Shown piece by piece: positions 1 through 9,290 of a stretch of DNA of 35,668 nt. The stretch spans positions 1-35,668 of the forward strand of contig CANGGT010000017.1 of NCBI GenBank assembly GCA_947453375.1, written 5' to 3'. This DNA is from Planctomycetaceae bacterium (lineage in GTDB: Bacteria; Planctomycetota; Planctomycetia; Pirellulales; UBA1268). The translations under genes were made by a program, and so were the position numbers. The stretch's first letter is position 1; the number at the start of each line of letters is the position of its first letter. The notes below the pieces were generated by a model. It was not told the DNA's origin, ran no database searches, and worked only from the letters and a program-made list of their open reading frames with translations.

Positions 1-39
1 CCCCCTGACGCAGAGCCTGTTCACCGGAGACGTATTCGC

Positions 40-525
40 ATGCTGTTGGAAACCCTTGTCCTCCTCGCCGGCCTGCTCGCCATGGGGATCGAAGCCGCCT
101 ACGTGCCCGACCCAGGGGGGGGCGGCGACTACCTCGTTCGCGTCGAACCGGACCTGATCCGCAACGGCAGCGTCGCCAGCCCACTGACCAGCGACGTCCC
201 TGTCGATGCGCGCGATGTCCGAAGGGTGAAGATCTTCGTCTCCGACACCTGGCCGGCCGGCGTCGATCGCCTCGTCTCCGACGCCGCGAAGCGCCCGCGT
301 GCCGCCCAGGCCACATCGCTTCCCCTTGCCGTGACCCGCCCTGGTGGGATTGCCTCCGGAGGTGAGACCGTCGCCGCGGTCACCGATCGCCCCTGGCCGC
401 TCCTCATCGGCAGTCTCCTCACCCTCTTCCTCTCGCTCGGTGCCAACGCCTACCTCGGCCTCCTCCTGGCGAGCATGCGGCAGCGCTATCTCCGGGATGT
501 CCAACAGGGTGTGGTGGTGCGGTAG
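40..525 (+). CDS. Small hypothetical membrane protein, possibly 5' partial
   Basis: A 161-residue protein that I do not recognise. It opens with a hydrophobic stretch (about residues 2-20), continues with a polar, non-repetitive middle, and has a strong membrane segment near the C-terminus (about residues 120-145), followed by a short basic tail. The ATG at 40 has a GGAGA-like ribosome site at about 24-28. However, the same frame is open to the left edge of the window, so the real start may lie outside. The middle segment contains ordinary secreted-protein-like sequence (VKIFVSDTWP) and no catalytic motif. The next gene starts about 50 bases downstream on the same strand, so the two may be co-transcribed. 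The coding call is supported by normal codon use and sensible hydrophobicity; the function is unknown. Confidence 0.6.
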   Translation: MLLETLVLLAGLLAMGIEAAYVPDPGGGGDYLVRVEPDLIRNGSVASPLTSDVPVDARDVRRVKIFVSDTWPAGVDRLVSDAAKRPRAAQATSLPLAVTRPGGIASGGETVAAVTDRPWPLLIGSLLTLFLSLGANAYLGLLLASMRQRYLRDVQQGVVVR

Positions 526-578
526 GCGTCCTCCGGGAGGGCTGCCATGTCGGGGTCGCCTTCCTTCAGGGGTTGTTC

Positions 579-2837
579 ATGCTGCCGTTCGCGCTGGCGA
601 TCTTCACCGGGGCATTCCTCCTCTTTCTCGGTCAGCCACTGGTCGGCAAGTACATCCTCCCCTGGTATGGCGGTGGTACCGGCGTGTGGACCACCTGCCT
701 CCTCTTTTTCCAAGGGGTGTTGTTGGCGGGCTACGCCTACGCCCACGGGATCACGACGTGGCTGTCACCGCGCCGGCAGGTGATCGTCCATGTCGTCGGC
801 CTCACCCTGGCGCTCTGCTTCCTGCCGATCTCGCCCGGGGAGCAATGGCGCCCCAGCGCCGGCGACGATCCCGTCCGATCGATCCTCCTCCTCCTCACGG
901 CCACGATCGGGCTGCCGTTCCTCGTCCTCTCGGCCACCGGCCCGCTGGTCCAGCGGTGGTTCAGCCTCGTCCACCCCGGACTCTCCCCCTACCGGCTTTA
1001 TGCCCTCTCCAACGTCGGGTCGCTCCTCGCGCTGCTCGCCTATCCGGCGTTCGTCGAGCCGCGGCTGACCCGGGCGGCCCAGGCAGGGGCCTGGTCGATC
1101 GGGTTGGCCTGCTTCGCGACGGCCTGCGTGGCCTGCGCTGTTCGCGTCTGGAACGCGGATGATCGTCGCGCTGACGTGCCCGACGGGAGCGACGCGGCCG
1201 CGGACGACGACGAGCAGTCCGGCGACGGCATTCTCTGGGTGGTGCTCCCCGCGATCGCGTCGGTAATGCTCGTGTCGACGACGACGCGACTCTGTCAGGA
1301 CGTGGCGGCGATGCCCCTGCTGTGGGTGCTACCGCTGGGCATCTATCTGGTGACGTTCATCGTCTCGTTCGATCACGCCGCCTGGTATGTGCGGGGGCCG
1401 TTCACGGCCTTGGCCGCCCTCGGCGTCGTCGTCACCTGGCAGCTCCTTGAAGCGGGCAACTCCGCTCCGCTCAAGCTGCAGATGGCCGGACATCTGGGGA
1501 CGCTGTTTGCGGCCTGCATGGTTTGCCACGGCGAGCTCTACCGGCTCAGGCCCCCGCCCCGCCGTCTCACCGGCTATTTCCTTGCCATCGCCGCCGGGGG
1601 GGCGATCGGTGGATTGGCTGTGGCGGTCGTCGCCCCGAGCTTGTTCAACGACGACCACGAGCTGCCGATCGGGCTGTGGATGCTCCTTGTGGCGCTCGGG
1701 GCCCTGTCGTTCCGACACCGCAGTCGGCCGATCCCGCTGGCCGCGGCCCTGGGAACGCTCGTCGGCATCGCGGCCGTGCCCGTCTTGCGGAGCCTCTGCA
1801 ATCATGGCGGCGCGGTCGCTGTTGAAGCGGCCCGGTTCCTCCCCGCGGCCGCGCCGTGGGTGGCCGGTTTCGCGATCCTCTTTGTGGCCTGCCTCTGCGA
1901 TCCGTGGCGGCGATCGCTCTCCCCCCCTTGGCGACCGGCAGCAGGGGGATTCCTCATGCTCCTTGCCGGGGCTGCCGGAACGGCCTTTCTCCTCCTCTCC
2001 GGCGACCCGGCCGATCGACCGATCGTCCGCAGCCGCAACTTCTACGGCACGCTCGAGGTGATCGAGCCCCCCGTGACCGAGTCCCGCGAACGCCACCGGC
2101 TCCTCGTCCACGGGGCGACGACCCACGGCCTCCAACTCACCGATCCGGCGCGGACACGGATCCCGACGACCTACTACGCCACCACCAGCGGGGTGGGACG
2201 CGCCGTGGCGAGTCTTGGCGCGGGGGACGGGTGGCTCGAGCCCCATTCCATCGGCCTGGTGGGGCTCGGCGTGGGGACGCTCGCGGCCTACGCCCGGGAA
2301 GGGGATTCGCTCCGCATCTATGAGATCAATCCGGCCATCCGTGACCTCGCCGGGGATCGCTTCAGCTATCTCGACGACTGCCCGGCGACGGTGGAGACCG
2401 TGATGGGGGACGCGCGGCTCTCCATGGAGCGCGAGATCGCGGCCGGAACTCCGCAGGCCTTCGATCTCCTCGCCCTCGATGCCTTCTCGAGCGACGCGAT
2501 CCCGGTCCATCTCCTCACCCGCGAAGCCTTCGAGACGTACCTCGGACATCTCGCCCCGGACGGGATCCTCGCCATCCACATCTCCAACCGCTATCTCGAT
2601 CTCGCCCCGGTCGTGGAGCGCCTCGCCGATCATTTCCAACTCGCCGTCGTCTCGGTGAACGATTCCGGGGGGGATGAGTGGTGGATCTACAGCTCGACCT
2701 GGATGCTCCTTGCCCGCAATCGCACCGTCCTCGAGCGGGAGGGGATCGCCGAAGCCTCCGACCCCTGTGGCAAGGGGAACGGCTGCGAGTTGTGGACCGA
2801 CGACTTCGCGAGCGTCTGGTCGATCCTCATGCCGTGA
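579..2837 (+). CDS. Fused membrane protein/spermidine synthase-like methyltransferase-fold protein
   Basis: A 752-residue protein with two parts. Roughly residues 1-480 are a series of hydrophobic helices, beginning with the typical FALAIFTGAFLLFLGQPLVGK stretch of fused MFS/spermidine synthase proteins. The C-terminal part is a class I methyltransferase-like domain resembling SpeE, with a nucleotide-binding loop GLGVGTLAAY (about residue 560), an acidic YEINP strand end, and DAFSSDAIP (about residue 633) where true spermidine synthases carry their catalytic Asp region. Proteins of this architecture are widespread, but their substrate is not established and polyamine synthesis should not be assumed. 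I chose the ATG at 579 because AGGGG lies 7 bases upstream; a TTG at 573 is an alternative. The gene converges on the large ATPase gene, with 15 bases between the stops. The methyltransferase fold is clear; the reaction is inferred only. Confidence 0.85.
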   Translation: MLPFALAIFTGAFLLFLGQPLVGKYILPWYGGGTGVWTTCLLFFQGVLLAGYAYAHGITTWLSPRRQVIVHVVGLTLALCFLPISPGEQWRPSAGDDPVRSILLLLTATIGLPFLVLSATGPLVQRWFSLVHPGLSPYRLYALSNVGSLLALLAYPAFVEPRLTRAAQAGAWSIGLACFATACVACAVRVWNADDRRADVPDGSDAAADDDEQSGDGILWVVLPAIASVMLVSTTTRLCQDVAAMPLLWVLPLGIYLVTFIVSFDHAAWYVRGPFTALAALGVVVTWQLLEAGNSAPLKLQMAGHLGTLFAACMVCHGELYRLRPPPRRLTGYFLAIAAGGAIGGLAVAVVAPSLFNDDHELPIGLWMLLVALGALSFRHRSRPIPLAAALGTLVGIAAVPVLRSLCNHGGAVAVEAARFLPAAAPWVAGFAILFVACLCDPWRRSLSPPWRPAAGGFLMLLAGAAGTAFLLLSGDPADRPIVRSRNFYGTLEVIEPPVTESRERHRLLVHGATTHGLQLTDPARTRIPTTYYATTSGVGRAVASLGAGDGWLEPHSIGLVGLGVGTLAAYAREGDSLRIYEINPAIRDLAGDRFSYLDDCPATVETVMGDARLSMEREIAAGTPQAFDLLALDAFSSDAIPVHLLTREAFETYLGHLAPDGILAIHISNRYLDLAPVVERLADHFQLAVVSVNDSGGDEWWIYSSTWMLLARNRTVLEREGIAEASDPCGKGNGCELWTDDFASVWSILMP

Positions 2838-2852
2838 CGGCGACGGGACCGA

Positions 2853-5800
2853 TCAGGCCCCGCGGCCACGGGAACGCTTGCCACGCGGAGCTGGCTTCGG
2901 CGCCGCCGGCTTCGTCGGTCGCCGCTGTGGGACGGTATCGGCCTCGTCATCGACCTGGTCATCGGCCATGTCGAGATCCTCGCCCGCCCGGGACGTCGGG
3001 ACCATCCCGGCGACCATCTCCATGTGGGGATGGCTCGCGCGTCCATGGCCGACTCGCGGCACCGGGGTTGTCCCGACCGAAGTGGGGAGCGTGGCGGCGG
3101 CAGCGGTCGCCGAGGGGGCCGTGACAAACCCGACGTAGCCGAGGCCGGCGAGGTGGCCGGAGTGGATCACGGTGTGCGACGGCACGCGAAGGCTGCCGTG
3201 GAAGGGATACCCCAGGCCCCCCTGCGAATGCCTCGGCATCGGCACGACAGCCGGGGAGGGGACGGGCAACGGGGGAGAGAGCGGCGCCACCGGCATGACG
3301 GCCGGCGGCTGGTGCGATACGACCGCCGCCGGGGCGAGGTGCTCGATGACGATCCGCGACCGCGGAGCGGGGGGGAGTGGCGGGGGCGCGGGGGCCACGG
3401 GCTCCGGCCGGCGGACCTCGACCCGGACCGTCTCCGGCTCGGCTTCCAGGCTCGGCGTCACGATCGGCGTCGCGGCGACCGTCGGCGGCGCGAGGCTCGC
3501 CCCGGAGAGCGAACGGACCGAAGCGCCGACGCCACGGAAGATGTTGGCCACGTGGGCGTGGCAGGTGAGGACGAGCATCTGCCGCTCGCGGGGCTGATCG
3601 GCGACGAACTCCATGAGCACCTCCGCCGCCGCCCGAGCCCGGCTGTCGTCGAAGTTCACCAACGCGTCGTCGATGACGATGGGGAGATGGACGCCATGTC
3701 GCTCGAGATCGCGGACGAGCGCCAGGCGGAGCGCGAGAAACACCTGCTCGCGCGTTCCACGGCTGAGGCGGTCCGGGTTCCAGGAGAGATCGTGGGTGTC
3801 GTGGACCTCGAGTCGGGCTTCGTGGATCGACGTTGTGATCCGCGTGTAGTGCCCCTCGGTGAGCCGCACGAGCCAGCGGGAGGCCTCGCGGAGCACCGCC
3901 GGCTGGTGATCGCGGGCGAAGGCGGCCCGCGTCGATTCGAGCATCTCCCGCGCCGCCTCCAGTGTCCGACGGCGGTGGATCTGCCGTTCGAGATCGTGCT
4001 CGAGGGTCGCGATCTCGACCTGGAGGCCCTCGGTGGAATGATCCTTCGCCGCCGCCTCGACACGGCCCGCAGCAGCCTTCCTTGCGTCGCGCGCCCGGTC
4101 GAGCGCCTCGCGCGCGGCGACGGTGCCGAGATGGGCCTCGGCGATCCGCTGCTCGAGGGTCACCTGCTTCGCCCCGGTCAACCACTGCTCGAGTTCGGGG
4201 AGATCGGCGAGCCTGCGGCGGGCGTCAGACCAGGCCCGTTCGGCCCCTTGAGCCTCGAGCCTCGCCTCCTCGACAAGGGGGCGACGATCGACGAGCGCGA
4301 GGAACTCCTTCTCCGTCTCGACGTTCCAGCGGGCGATGATTTCGCGCACCCTTCTCTCGGCGAGCTTCACCCGAGCGAGCGCCTCACGGTGGCGGCGGCG
4401 GGCGCGGACGAGGCGGGCGGTCATCTTTCCACGGAGTCGGTGGAAAGAGGTTTCACGGTTGAGACGCTCGCGCAGCTGCTGGAGCTGATCGAGAGGCGTC
4501 CCCTCGGGGACCATGTCGCACTCGACGAGGAGCTCCTCGACCTGATGCCCCATCGCGGCAAACTCCTCGCGGCGGAGCCTGGCCTCCTCCGAAGTGCGCT
4601 GACGCTCCTCATCGAGGGCCAAGAGCGCCGTTTGGTGTCGAGAGAGCTGGCGAATCTCGCTCGGAGTGAGGGTGGCGGGGAGGGCCCGCGCCTCGAGCGC
4701 CTTGCGCCAGCCGGCCCGGGCCGCCGCGCGGCGTTGGAGGGCCCGGGCGAGATCCTGCTCGGCAGCCTCGAGCCGATCGGCGAGGAGATGGAGCGAGCCT
4801 TCGCGCGTGGCGAGCCCCTCGAGCCGTTCAATTTCGTTCTGGGCCGCGACGAGCCGGCGGTCGATCGTCGGGGAGTGTTCCCCCGGCCAGCGTTCCACCG
4901 ATCCGCGGAGGGCTTCGAGTTTCTTGTCGAGAAGTCCGCACTGCGCCGCGGCGTCGTCGCGCTGCTTCCGCACCATCGTCACCTGCTGGCGGGCTGACTC
5001 GAGCCGATCGCTGGCAGCGCGGTCGAGCGACCAGGTCACCACCGATGCGAGCCCCGTGCCGACCAGACCGAGGGCGGCCATGGCCCAAGCGAGTGACCCG
5101 GTGACGGTGGCGGGCAGGAAGAGCCCCGAGAGGATCATCGCCGCCCCGGTGACAAACATCGCCCCGAGTCCGAGGAGCCATTCAAAGGGGATCAGCTGCC
5201 CGCGGAGATGGAGAGCCACGTCCCGATCGAGGGCGGCGAGTGATTTCTCGAGCTCCACCACCTGCTCGCCGGAGGCGATCCGGTTGCGGAGGAGAGCGGC
5301 GCGCCCGGCGGCTTCCTCGATCGCGGCGGCGATCGAGAGGCCGGCGGCCTGCGTCGCGGGAGACTTGAGGGAGCCTCGCGTTGACTCGACCGCAGCTCGC
5401 GCATCGGCCACGCCCTGCTTGGCAGCCTTGAGACCGCGCCCTGCGGCGGCGACTTCGCGGGCCCGCCCGCGCAGGCTGCCGAAGGAGCGGGAGAACCCGC
5501 TCGGGAGTTGCATCTCCGAGAGCGTGTCGGGAGAAGCACTGGGCTTCGCCTCCGCCACGAGCAGCCGAACGAGCCCCGCAGCCCCAAGCTGCTCGCCGAA
5601 GCGGCGGGCTGCCTGTCGCGCTGTGGCGGCGGCCCGGGCCGACTCGGCAGCGAGGCGCTCGAGTCTGGGCTGCTCCTCGAGGAGGGCCGCCACTGCGGCG
5701 CGCTTCTTCCAGATCGTCTCGTCGGCGGCGTGCGACTTGATCTCGCGGGCGATCTTCCCCCGGATCCTCTTGCGCTTCGCCGCCGACCGGGCCAGGCCGT

Positions 5801-6698
5801 CACGCCGCTTCGTCGCCAGCTGCCAGGCGTCGAGATCGGGGTGGATCAGCGGCGTGGCTTCGAGCTGCGTGAGGTGATCGGTCGCGCGGCGCCACTGGCG
5901 GAAGAGCGGCTCGAGGGGGACCACCGCGCGGATCGTCTCCTCGTCGAGCTTGGCCTGGTGGTGGGCGGTCTCGAAGGCGGTGATCTCGGCGTCGATCCTC
6001 GCAAGCTCGCTCCCCAGGGCGCCGGCGGCGACGGCCGGTGCCCCCATGCTCGCCAGCCGCCCGAGTGCGGCGCTTCTCCGTTGGCGGAGCGACTCGATCG
6101 GCGACACCTCCGGATCGGGGGAATCGAGCCGTTCGATGGCGACCCGGAGACTGTCGAGGACCCGCGTCACGCGTCCGCGGTCGAGACCGCTGGCCAGCTC
6201 GTAGAGCCGGCTTCCGCACCCTTCGGCTTCGAGCGTGTGGAGCTCTTGGAGTTCGTCGAGGCCGAAGGCCATGACAGCCGTGAAGGTGCGCTCGTCGATA
6301 TCCCCCATGTAGTCCTGGAGGAAGAGCGTTGTGGCGGTGCCGCCATCACTTGCCGAGACGGTGAGGTGATCGGCGACCGGGAGATCCTTCTCCGAGGTGT
6401 AATCCTGACGCGAAAGACGCTCGAGGTGGGGCCCCTCGTGGCGGCGCTCGACGATGATCCGGCGGGCATCGAGACCGGCCCGCGCCTGGAGGCGGCCACC
6501 GCACGGGAGGTGCGGGTCGAGGATGCCGCGGCGGAAGAGGTGGCCGAAGCCGAAGAGGACGCCGCGGACGAACTCGAGCATCGAGGTCTTGCCGGTCTCG
6601 TTCGTGCCGTGGAGGACCTCCACGCCCGCGTCGAGCCCTTCGATCTTGACGCCCTCGAGGGCGCCGAAGCGATCGATCTGGATGCGCTCGATGATCAT
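2853..6698 (-). CDS. YhaN-like SMC/Rad50-type ATPase with proline-rich tail
   Basis: A 1281-residue ATPase of the YhaN/SbcC-Rad50 type. The Walker A loop is GTNETGKTS (residues 31-39). Long charged coiled-coil segments flank a central pair of membrane-like helices (about 501-525 and 533-552), as in YhaN proteins. The signature LSRGTREQ lies near residue 980 and the Walker B strand LPIVIDDALVNFD near 1000-1012. These halves would come together to form an ABC ATPase head. After the head (about residue 1060) comes an unusual 220-residue tail rich in Pro and Ala, ending in a basic RGKRSRGRG stretch. The gene lies 58 bases downstream of the SbcD/Mre11-like gene on the same strand, the usual ATPase-nuclease pairing, so a role in DNA end processing or repair is inferred. 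Here the nuclease partner looks catalytically dead, so the mechanism may differ. Confidence 0.9.
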   Translation of the reverse strand: MIIERIQIDRFGALEGVKIEGLDAGVEVLHGTNETGKTSMLEFVRGVLFGFGHLFRRGILDPHLPCGGRLQARAGLDARRIIVERRHEGPHLERLSRQDYTSEKDLPVADHLTVSASDGGTATTLFLQDYMGDIDERTFTAVMAFGLDELQELHTLEAEGCGSRLYELASGLDRGRVTRVLDSLRVAIERLDSPDPEVSPIESLRQRRSAALGRLASMGAPAVAAGALGSELARIDAEITAFETAHHQAKLDEETIRAVVPLEPLFRQWRRATDHLTQLEATPLIHPDLDAWQLATKRRDGLARSAAKRKRIRGKIAREIKSHAADETIWKKRAAVAALLEEQPRLERLAAESARAAATARQAARRFGEQLGAAGLVRLLVAEAKPSASPDTLSEMQLPSGFSRSFGSLRGRAREVAAAGRGLKAAKQGVADARAAVESTRGSLKSPATQAAGLSIAAAIEEAAGRAALLRNRIASGEQVVELEKSLAALDRDVALHLRGQLIPFEWLLGLGAMFVTGAAMILSGLFLPATVTGSLAWAMAALGLVGTGLASVVTWSLDRAASDRLESARQQVTMVRKQRDDAAAQCGLLDKKLEALRGSVERWPGEHSPTIDRRLVAAQNEIERLEGLATREGSLHLLADRLEAAEQDLARALQRRAAARAGWRKALEARALPATLTPSEIRQLSRHQTALLALDEERQRTSEEARLRREEFAAMGHQVEELLVECDMVPEGTPLDQLQQLRERLNRETSFHRLRGKMTARLVRARRRHREALARVKLAERRVREIIARWNVETEKEFLALVDRRPLVEEARLEAQGAERAWSDARRRLADLPELEQWLTGAKQVTLEQRIAEAHLGTVAAREALDRARDARKAAAGRVEAAAKDHSTEGLQVEIATLEHDLERQIHRRRTLEAAREMLESTRAAFARDHQPAVLREASRWLVRLTEGHYTRITTSIHEARLEVHDTHDLSWNPDRLSRGTREQVFLALRLALVRDLERHGVHLPIVIDDALVNFDDSRARAAAEVLMEFVADQPRERQMLVLTCHAHVANIFRGVGASVRSLSGASLAPPTVAATPIVTPSLEAEPETVRVEVRRPEPVAPAPPPLPPAPRSRIVIEHLAPAAVVSHQPPAVMPVAPLSPPLPVPSPAVVPMPRHSQGGLGYPFHGSLRVPSHTVIHSGHLAGLGYVGFVTAPSATAAAATLPTSVGTTPVPRVGHGRASHPHMEMVAGMVPTSRAGEDLDMADDQVDDEADTVPQRRPTKPAAPKPAPRGKRSRGRGA

Positions 6699-6756
6699 AC
6701 GGCTGCTCCTCCGGTGGCCGGTGCCCGTGGCGCCGGCCCCCTCCCTGGTCGATCGG

Positions 6757-8067
6757 TCAGGTCGATTCCATCAATTCAAGTGCCACCCAGGCCGCTTCGC
6801 GTGGCCCCGAGGTCCCCGCATGCTTCTCCCCCTCGAGCACCTTCTCGGCGAGGAGCGAGGCGAACGAGGCCGTGGTGCCGGAGGCGCTCGACGAGGCATT
6901 GCGCACCAGCGCCACGAGCGGTTCGTTGCGGTCGGCTTCGAGCTCCTGGCACCAGACACGGAACGACCGCGGGTCGAAGAGCTCACGGAGCCGGTTCATC
7001 GTTTCGGCCGAGATCTCCGAGACATGGATCCGTCGAGCGAGGCTTCCGCCACAGTCGATGGCGACGCGGACCACATGGAGCGGGCCGGAAGGATCGGGGG
7101 TCATCGCTTCGAGCGCTCCCCAGATCGTGGTGGCGAGTTCCTCGTCGTTGCCGGCCAGCGATTCCAGGGCCAGCGTCCGCCAGGTGATCCGGTGCGTCGG
7201 CACCTCGCGCCAGGCGGGACGATGGTCGGCCACGGCGGGAAGGCCGAGCGAAGCTTGCACCACACCGGGGTGGTTGGCTGACAGCCCCGGGGCTGGCAGC
7301 GGATGGAGCGGGGCCGGCAGCCCCGGTGCGAGGGGCCCGAGGGTCGTGAGCGTCACCGCACCGCAGGCGCCGGCCGCGGCCTCGCTGGCGACGCGCGCCT
7401 GGAGGGCGGGCAGGGCATGAACGCTGGCCGGCACGGCCTGGAGGCGCCGCGATCCCCACACGAAGAACGTGCCCGAGGCCGGCCCGGCGCCGGTGGCCAG
7501 CGGCGCATGAAGCCCGTGGACCGGCGCGGCCCCCTCGGCGTGCATCGAACTCCAGGCATCGTCCCAGCCGACGACGATCCGCCGCTGGGCCGGGAGGAGC
7601 GAGGAGTGGGCCGACGCGAACGAGGGGACGAGTTGCCCGACGCCGGTCGTGGCCACCACCGGGCCCCGCGCCGAACAGATCTCCACCGACAGCCCACGAA
7701 TATCGAGCCGCTGCGGCGCTGCCGGCGTCACGAACGACAGCCCGGTCGGCTCGGCCAACGCCCGGGCGATGTTGGCACAGTCGGTGGCATCGTCGGCCAC
7801 CCACACCGTCTGGCAGCCGTCGCCGGCCAGGGCCGTGATCATGCCCCGGAGCCGGGCCGCCTGGGCGGGGCTCGCGCGGAGCGGATCGAGCGTCGAGCCA
7901 AACACCACCAACGCCGCGGCTCGCGACTGACGGGCGGTGGTCACCGCCACCTCGAAGGCCTCCCAGGGGGCGGCGGCGAAGGCGTCGACGACGTCGGCCG
8001 GGGCGCTTGCCGGAACCGGCATCGGGCGGTCGAGTGCCGCATCGAAGGCGAAGACGATGTCTGCCAC
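6757..8067 (-). CDS. SbcD/Mre11-like protein with degenerate metallophosphoesterase site
   Basis: A 436-residue protein that follows the layout of SbcD/YhaO-type exonucleases but lacks their catalytic residues. The opening MADIVFAFDAALDRPM matches the family pattern HxADLHLDSPL; Asp9 is kept but the His of D-x-H is Ala11. VVFGSTLD (55-61) replaces the GDLxD motif, so the metal-bridging Asp is Ser58. VWVADDATD (88-96) replaces the GNHD motif. FFVWGSRRLQ replaces the GHxH motif. The C-terminal part (THRITWRTL to a Leu-rich end) resembles the capping domain that binds the ATPase. I chose the GTG at 8067 because GGAGGG lies 7 bases upstream and the fold begins there; the ATG at 8109 has no ribosome site. 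It precedes the YhaN-like gene. It is probably a structural or DNA-binding partner. This is a judgement from pattern alignment, not from a search. Confidence 0.75.
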   Translation of the reverse strand: MADIVFAFDAALDRPMPVPASAPADVVDAFAAAPWEAFEVAVTTARQSRAAALVVFGSTLDPLRASPAQAARLRGMITALAGDGCQTVWVADDATDCANIARALAEPTGLSFVTPAAPQRLDIRGLSVEICSARGPVVATTGVGQLVPSFASAHSSLLPAQRRIVVGWDDAWSSMHAEGAAPVHGLHAPLATGAGPASGTFFVWGSRRLQAVPASVHALPALQARVASEAAAGACGAVTLTTLGPLAPGLPAPLHPLPAPGLSANHPGVVQASLGLPAVADHRPAWREVPTHRITWRTLALESLAGNDEELATTIWGALEAMTPDPSGPLHVVRVAIDCGGSLARRIHVSEISAETMNRLRELFDPRSFRVWCQELEADRNEPLVALVRNASSSASGTTASFASLLAEKVLEGEKHAGTSGPREAAWVALELMEST

Positions 8068-8255
8068 GGCGAGGCCCTCCAATGACCTGGTCCGTCCCGC
8101 GTGTTCCACGCCCCCACACGGGAGTCGCCAAACACCACCGGTCTGCGTGCCCGCGGACCGTCCTCACGACCCGAGGGCCGCGCCGGAGCCGATCCATGGC
8201 TCGTGAAAGGTGGGGAAGATGGGGGCAATGTAACGCGTGAGCCCTGATCGCTCCA

Positions 8256-8268
8256 GCGGAAAAACCGC
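8256..8268. other. Perfect palindrome GCGG-A5-CCGC
   Basis: Four-base perfect arms around AAAAA (TTTTT on the minus strand), 24 bases past the stop of the leftward gene 8292-9023 and about 190 bases before the start of the SbcD-like gene. There is no T-run after it, so an intrinsic terminator is unlikely. Similar NNGG-T4-CCNN palindromes occur at 20304-20328 and 29798-29812. Its role is unknown; it could be an operator or a processing hairpin. Confidence 0.3.
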
Positions 8269-8291
8269 GGCCTGCCCCCCTCCGCCATCCC

Positions 8292-9023
8292 TTACGTCGA
8301 GAGCGCCGGCGGCGAGGCGGCAAACCTGGCGGCAAGCCGGGCTCCCCAGGCGACATCGTCGGCGGTCGGACCGATGGCGGCGACGACCCGACTGCGGAGG
8401 AGCACCCCCTTCTCGACGCCGGTGGGGAAGAGCCAGCAACCGACGCGGGCCCGGCCGTGTTCGAGGGCCACCGTCACGGTCTGGTGATCGGTGGGATGGA
8501 GCATGAGGAGCAGGCTTCTACCATCCCCGCGACGGAGAAGGACGAGGCCATGATGCGAGGGGGTCCCCGGGGTGAAGGGAGACGAGGCGCCCGCGTGCCA
8601 CGCCGCCGAGAGGATTTCGACGGCGGCGACGTCGGAGGTCACGGCCAGCGTGGCATCGGCGTGGAGCAGACGCGTGGTGGCCGAGGCGACGAGTTCCCAG
8701 GAGACGAGTCCTGCCTCGGCGCCATGACAGCGCCACAGCCCCGTGGCGCGGAGCCCACGATCGTCCCCCGGCTCCCAGATCGCGGTCACGTCGTCGCCAC
8801 GAACCCAGGCATCGACGGGCGGCCGCCCGACGCCGACGTCGAAGCCGAGCCATCGATCCCCCGTGGGGGTGACGAGCCCGAGAGCGGGGACCGAGAGATC
8901 GAGAACGACGCCCCCGGCCCGATCCTGCGCCCTCCCGCCGGCGAGCGTCCAGACGCTCTCGGCACGGCCGCCATGCGCCGTGGCTGGGCTGTCCTTCGAT
9001 GCTGCGGACGAAGATCTCGACAT
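8292..9023 (-). CDS. Hypothetical protein, no recognised family
   Basis: A 243-residue protein that I do not recognise. It has no membrane segment or signal peptide. Its pattern of short alternating hydrophobic stretches (WLGFDVGV, AIWEPGDDRGL, GLWRCHGAEAG, SLLLMLHPTDHQTVTV) suggests a mostly beta, possibly jelly-roll-like fold of the kind found in sugar-binding or aldose-epimerase-like proteins; this is only an impression. The ATG at 9023 has GAGG about 12 bases upstream. It lies on the same strand as, and 224 bases upstream of, the SbcD-like gene, and diverges from the inositol-monophosphatase-like gene. There is no catalytic motif to point to. Codon use is like that of the neighbours, which argues for a real gene. 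Confidence 0.6.
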   Translation of the reverse strand: MSRSSSAASKDSPATAHGGRAESVWTLAGGRAQDRAGGVVLDLSVPALGLVTPTGDRWLGFDVGVGRPPVDAWVRGDDVTAIWEPGDDRGLRATGLWRCHGAEAGLVSWELVASATTRLLHADATLAVTSDVAAVEILSAAWHAGASSPFTPGTPSHHGLVLLRRGDGRSLLLMLHPTDHQTVTVALEHGRARVGCWLFPTGVEKGVLLRSRVVAAIGPTADDVAWGARLAARFAASPPALST

Positions 9024-9208
9024 GGTGCCATCCTCGCAAGAAAAAATCGGTGCCAGACCCGGAAACGTCGCCGGAACATCGCGGGAACATGGGAAGCCAA
9101 AACGGATCCAGGCCGCGAAACGCAGTGTAGCTCTTGGGGCGAAAAGCTCTCCATGGGCCGCGGCGGCAGGAACGGGACCGGCCAGCGGGCATGGGCATCG
9201 CCGCTGTC

Positions 9209-9217
9209 TGGTATTTT
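9209..9217 (+). promoter_or_regulatory. Possible extended -10 promoter for the IMPase gene
   Basis: TGG-TATTTT fits an extended -10 element (TGnTATnnT) in otherwise GC-rich DNA, about 74 bases before the start codon at 9291. No convincing -35 box is visible. It lies in the 267-base divergent intergenic region 9024-9290, which holds no gene that I can see. Confidence 0.3.
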
Positions 9218-9290
9218 GATGGGCGACGGCGACGCCCTGACAGCCCGGAGGCCGTCCCGATGTGCCCCGTCAAAAGAGGAGCCTGCAACG

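Noticed and set aside
3024-4997. Plus-strand frame of 657 codons opposite the YhaN-like gene
   Set aside because: It mirrors the Leu/Ala/Arg coiled coil of the real gene; no independent motif or start signal.
8457-9290. Upstream extension of the IMPase reading frame
   Set aside because: It runs antisense to the hypothetical gene and lacks IMPase-like sequence; the AGAGGAG site and family length support 9291.
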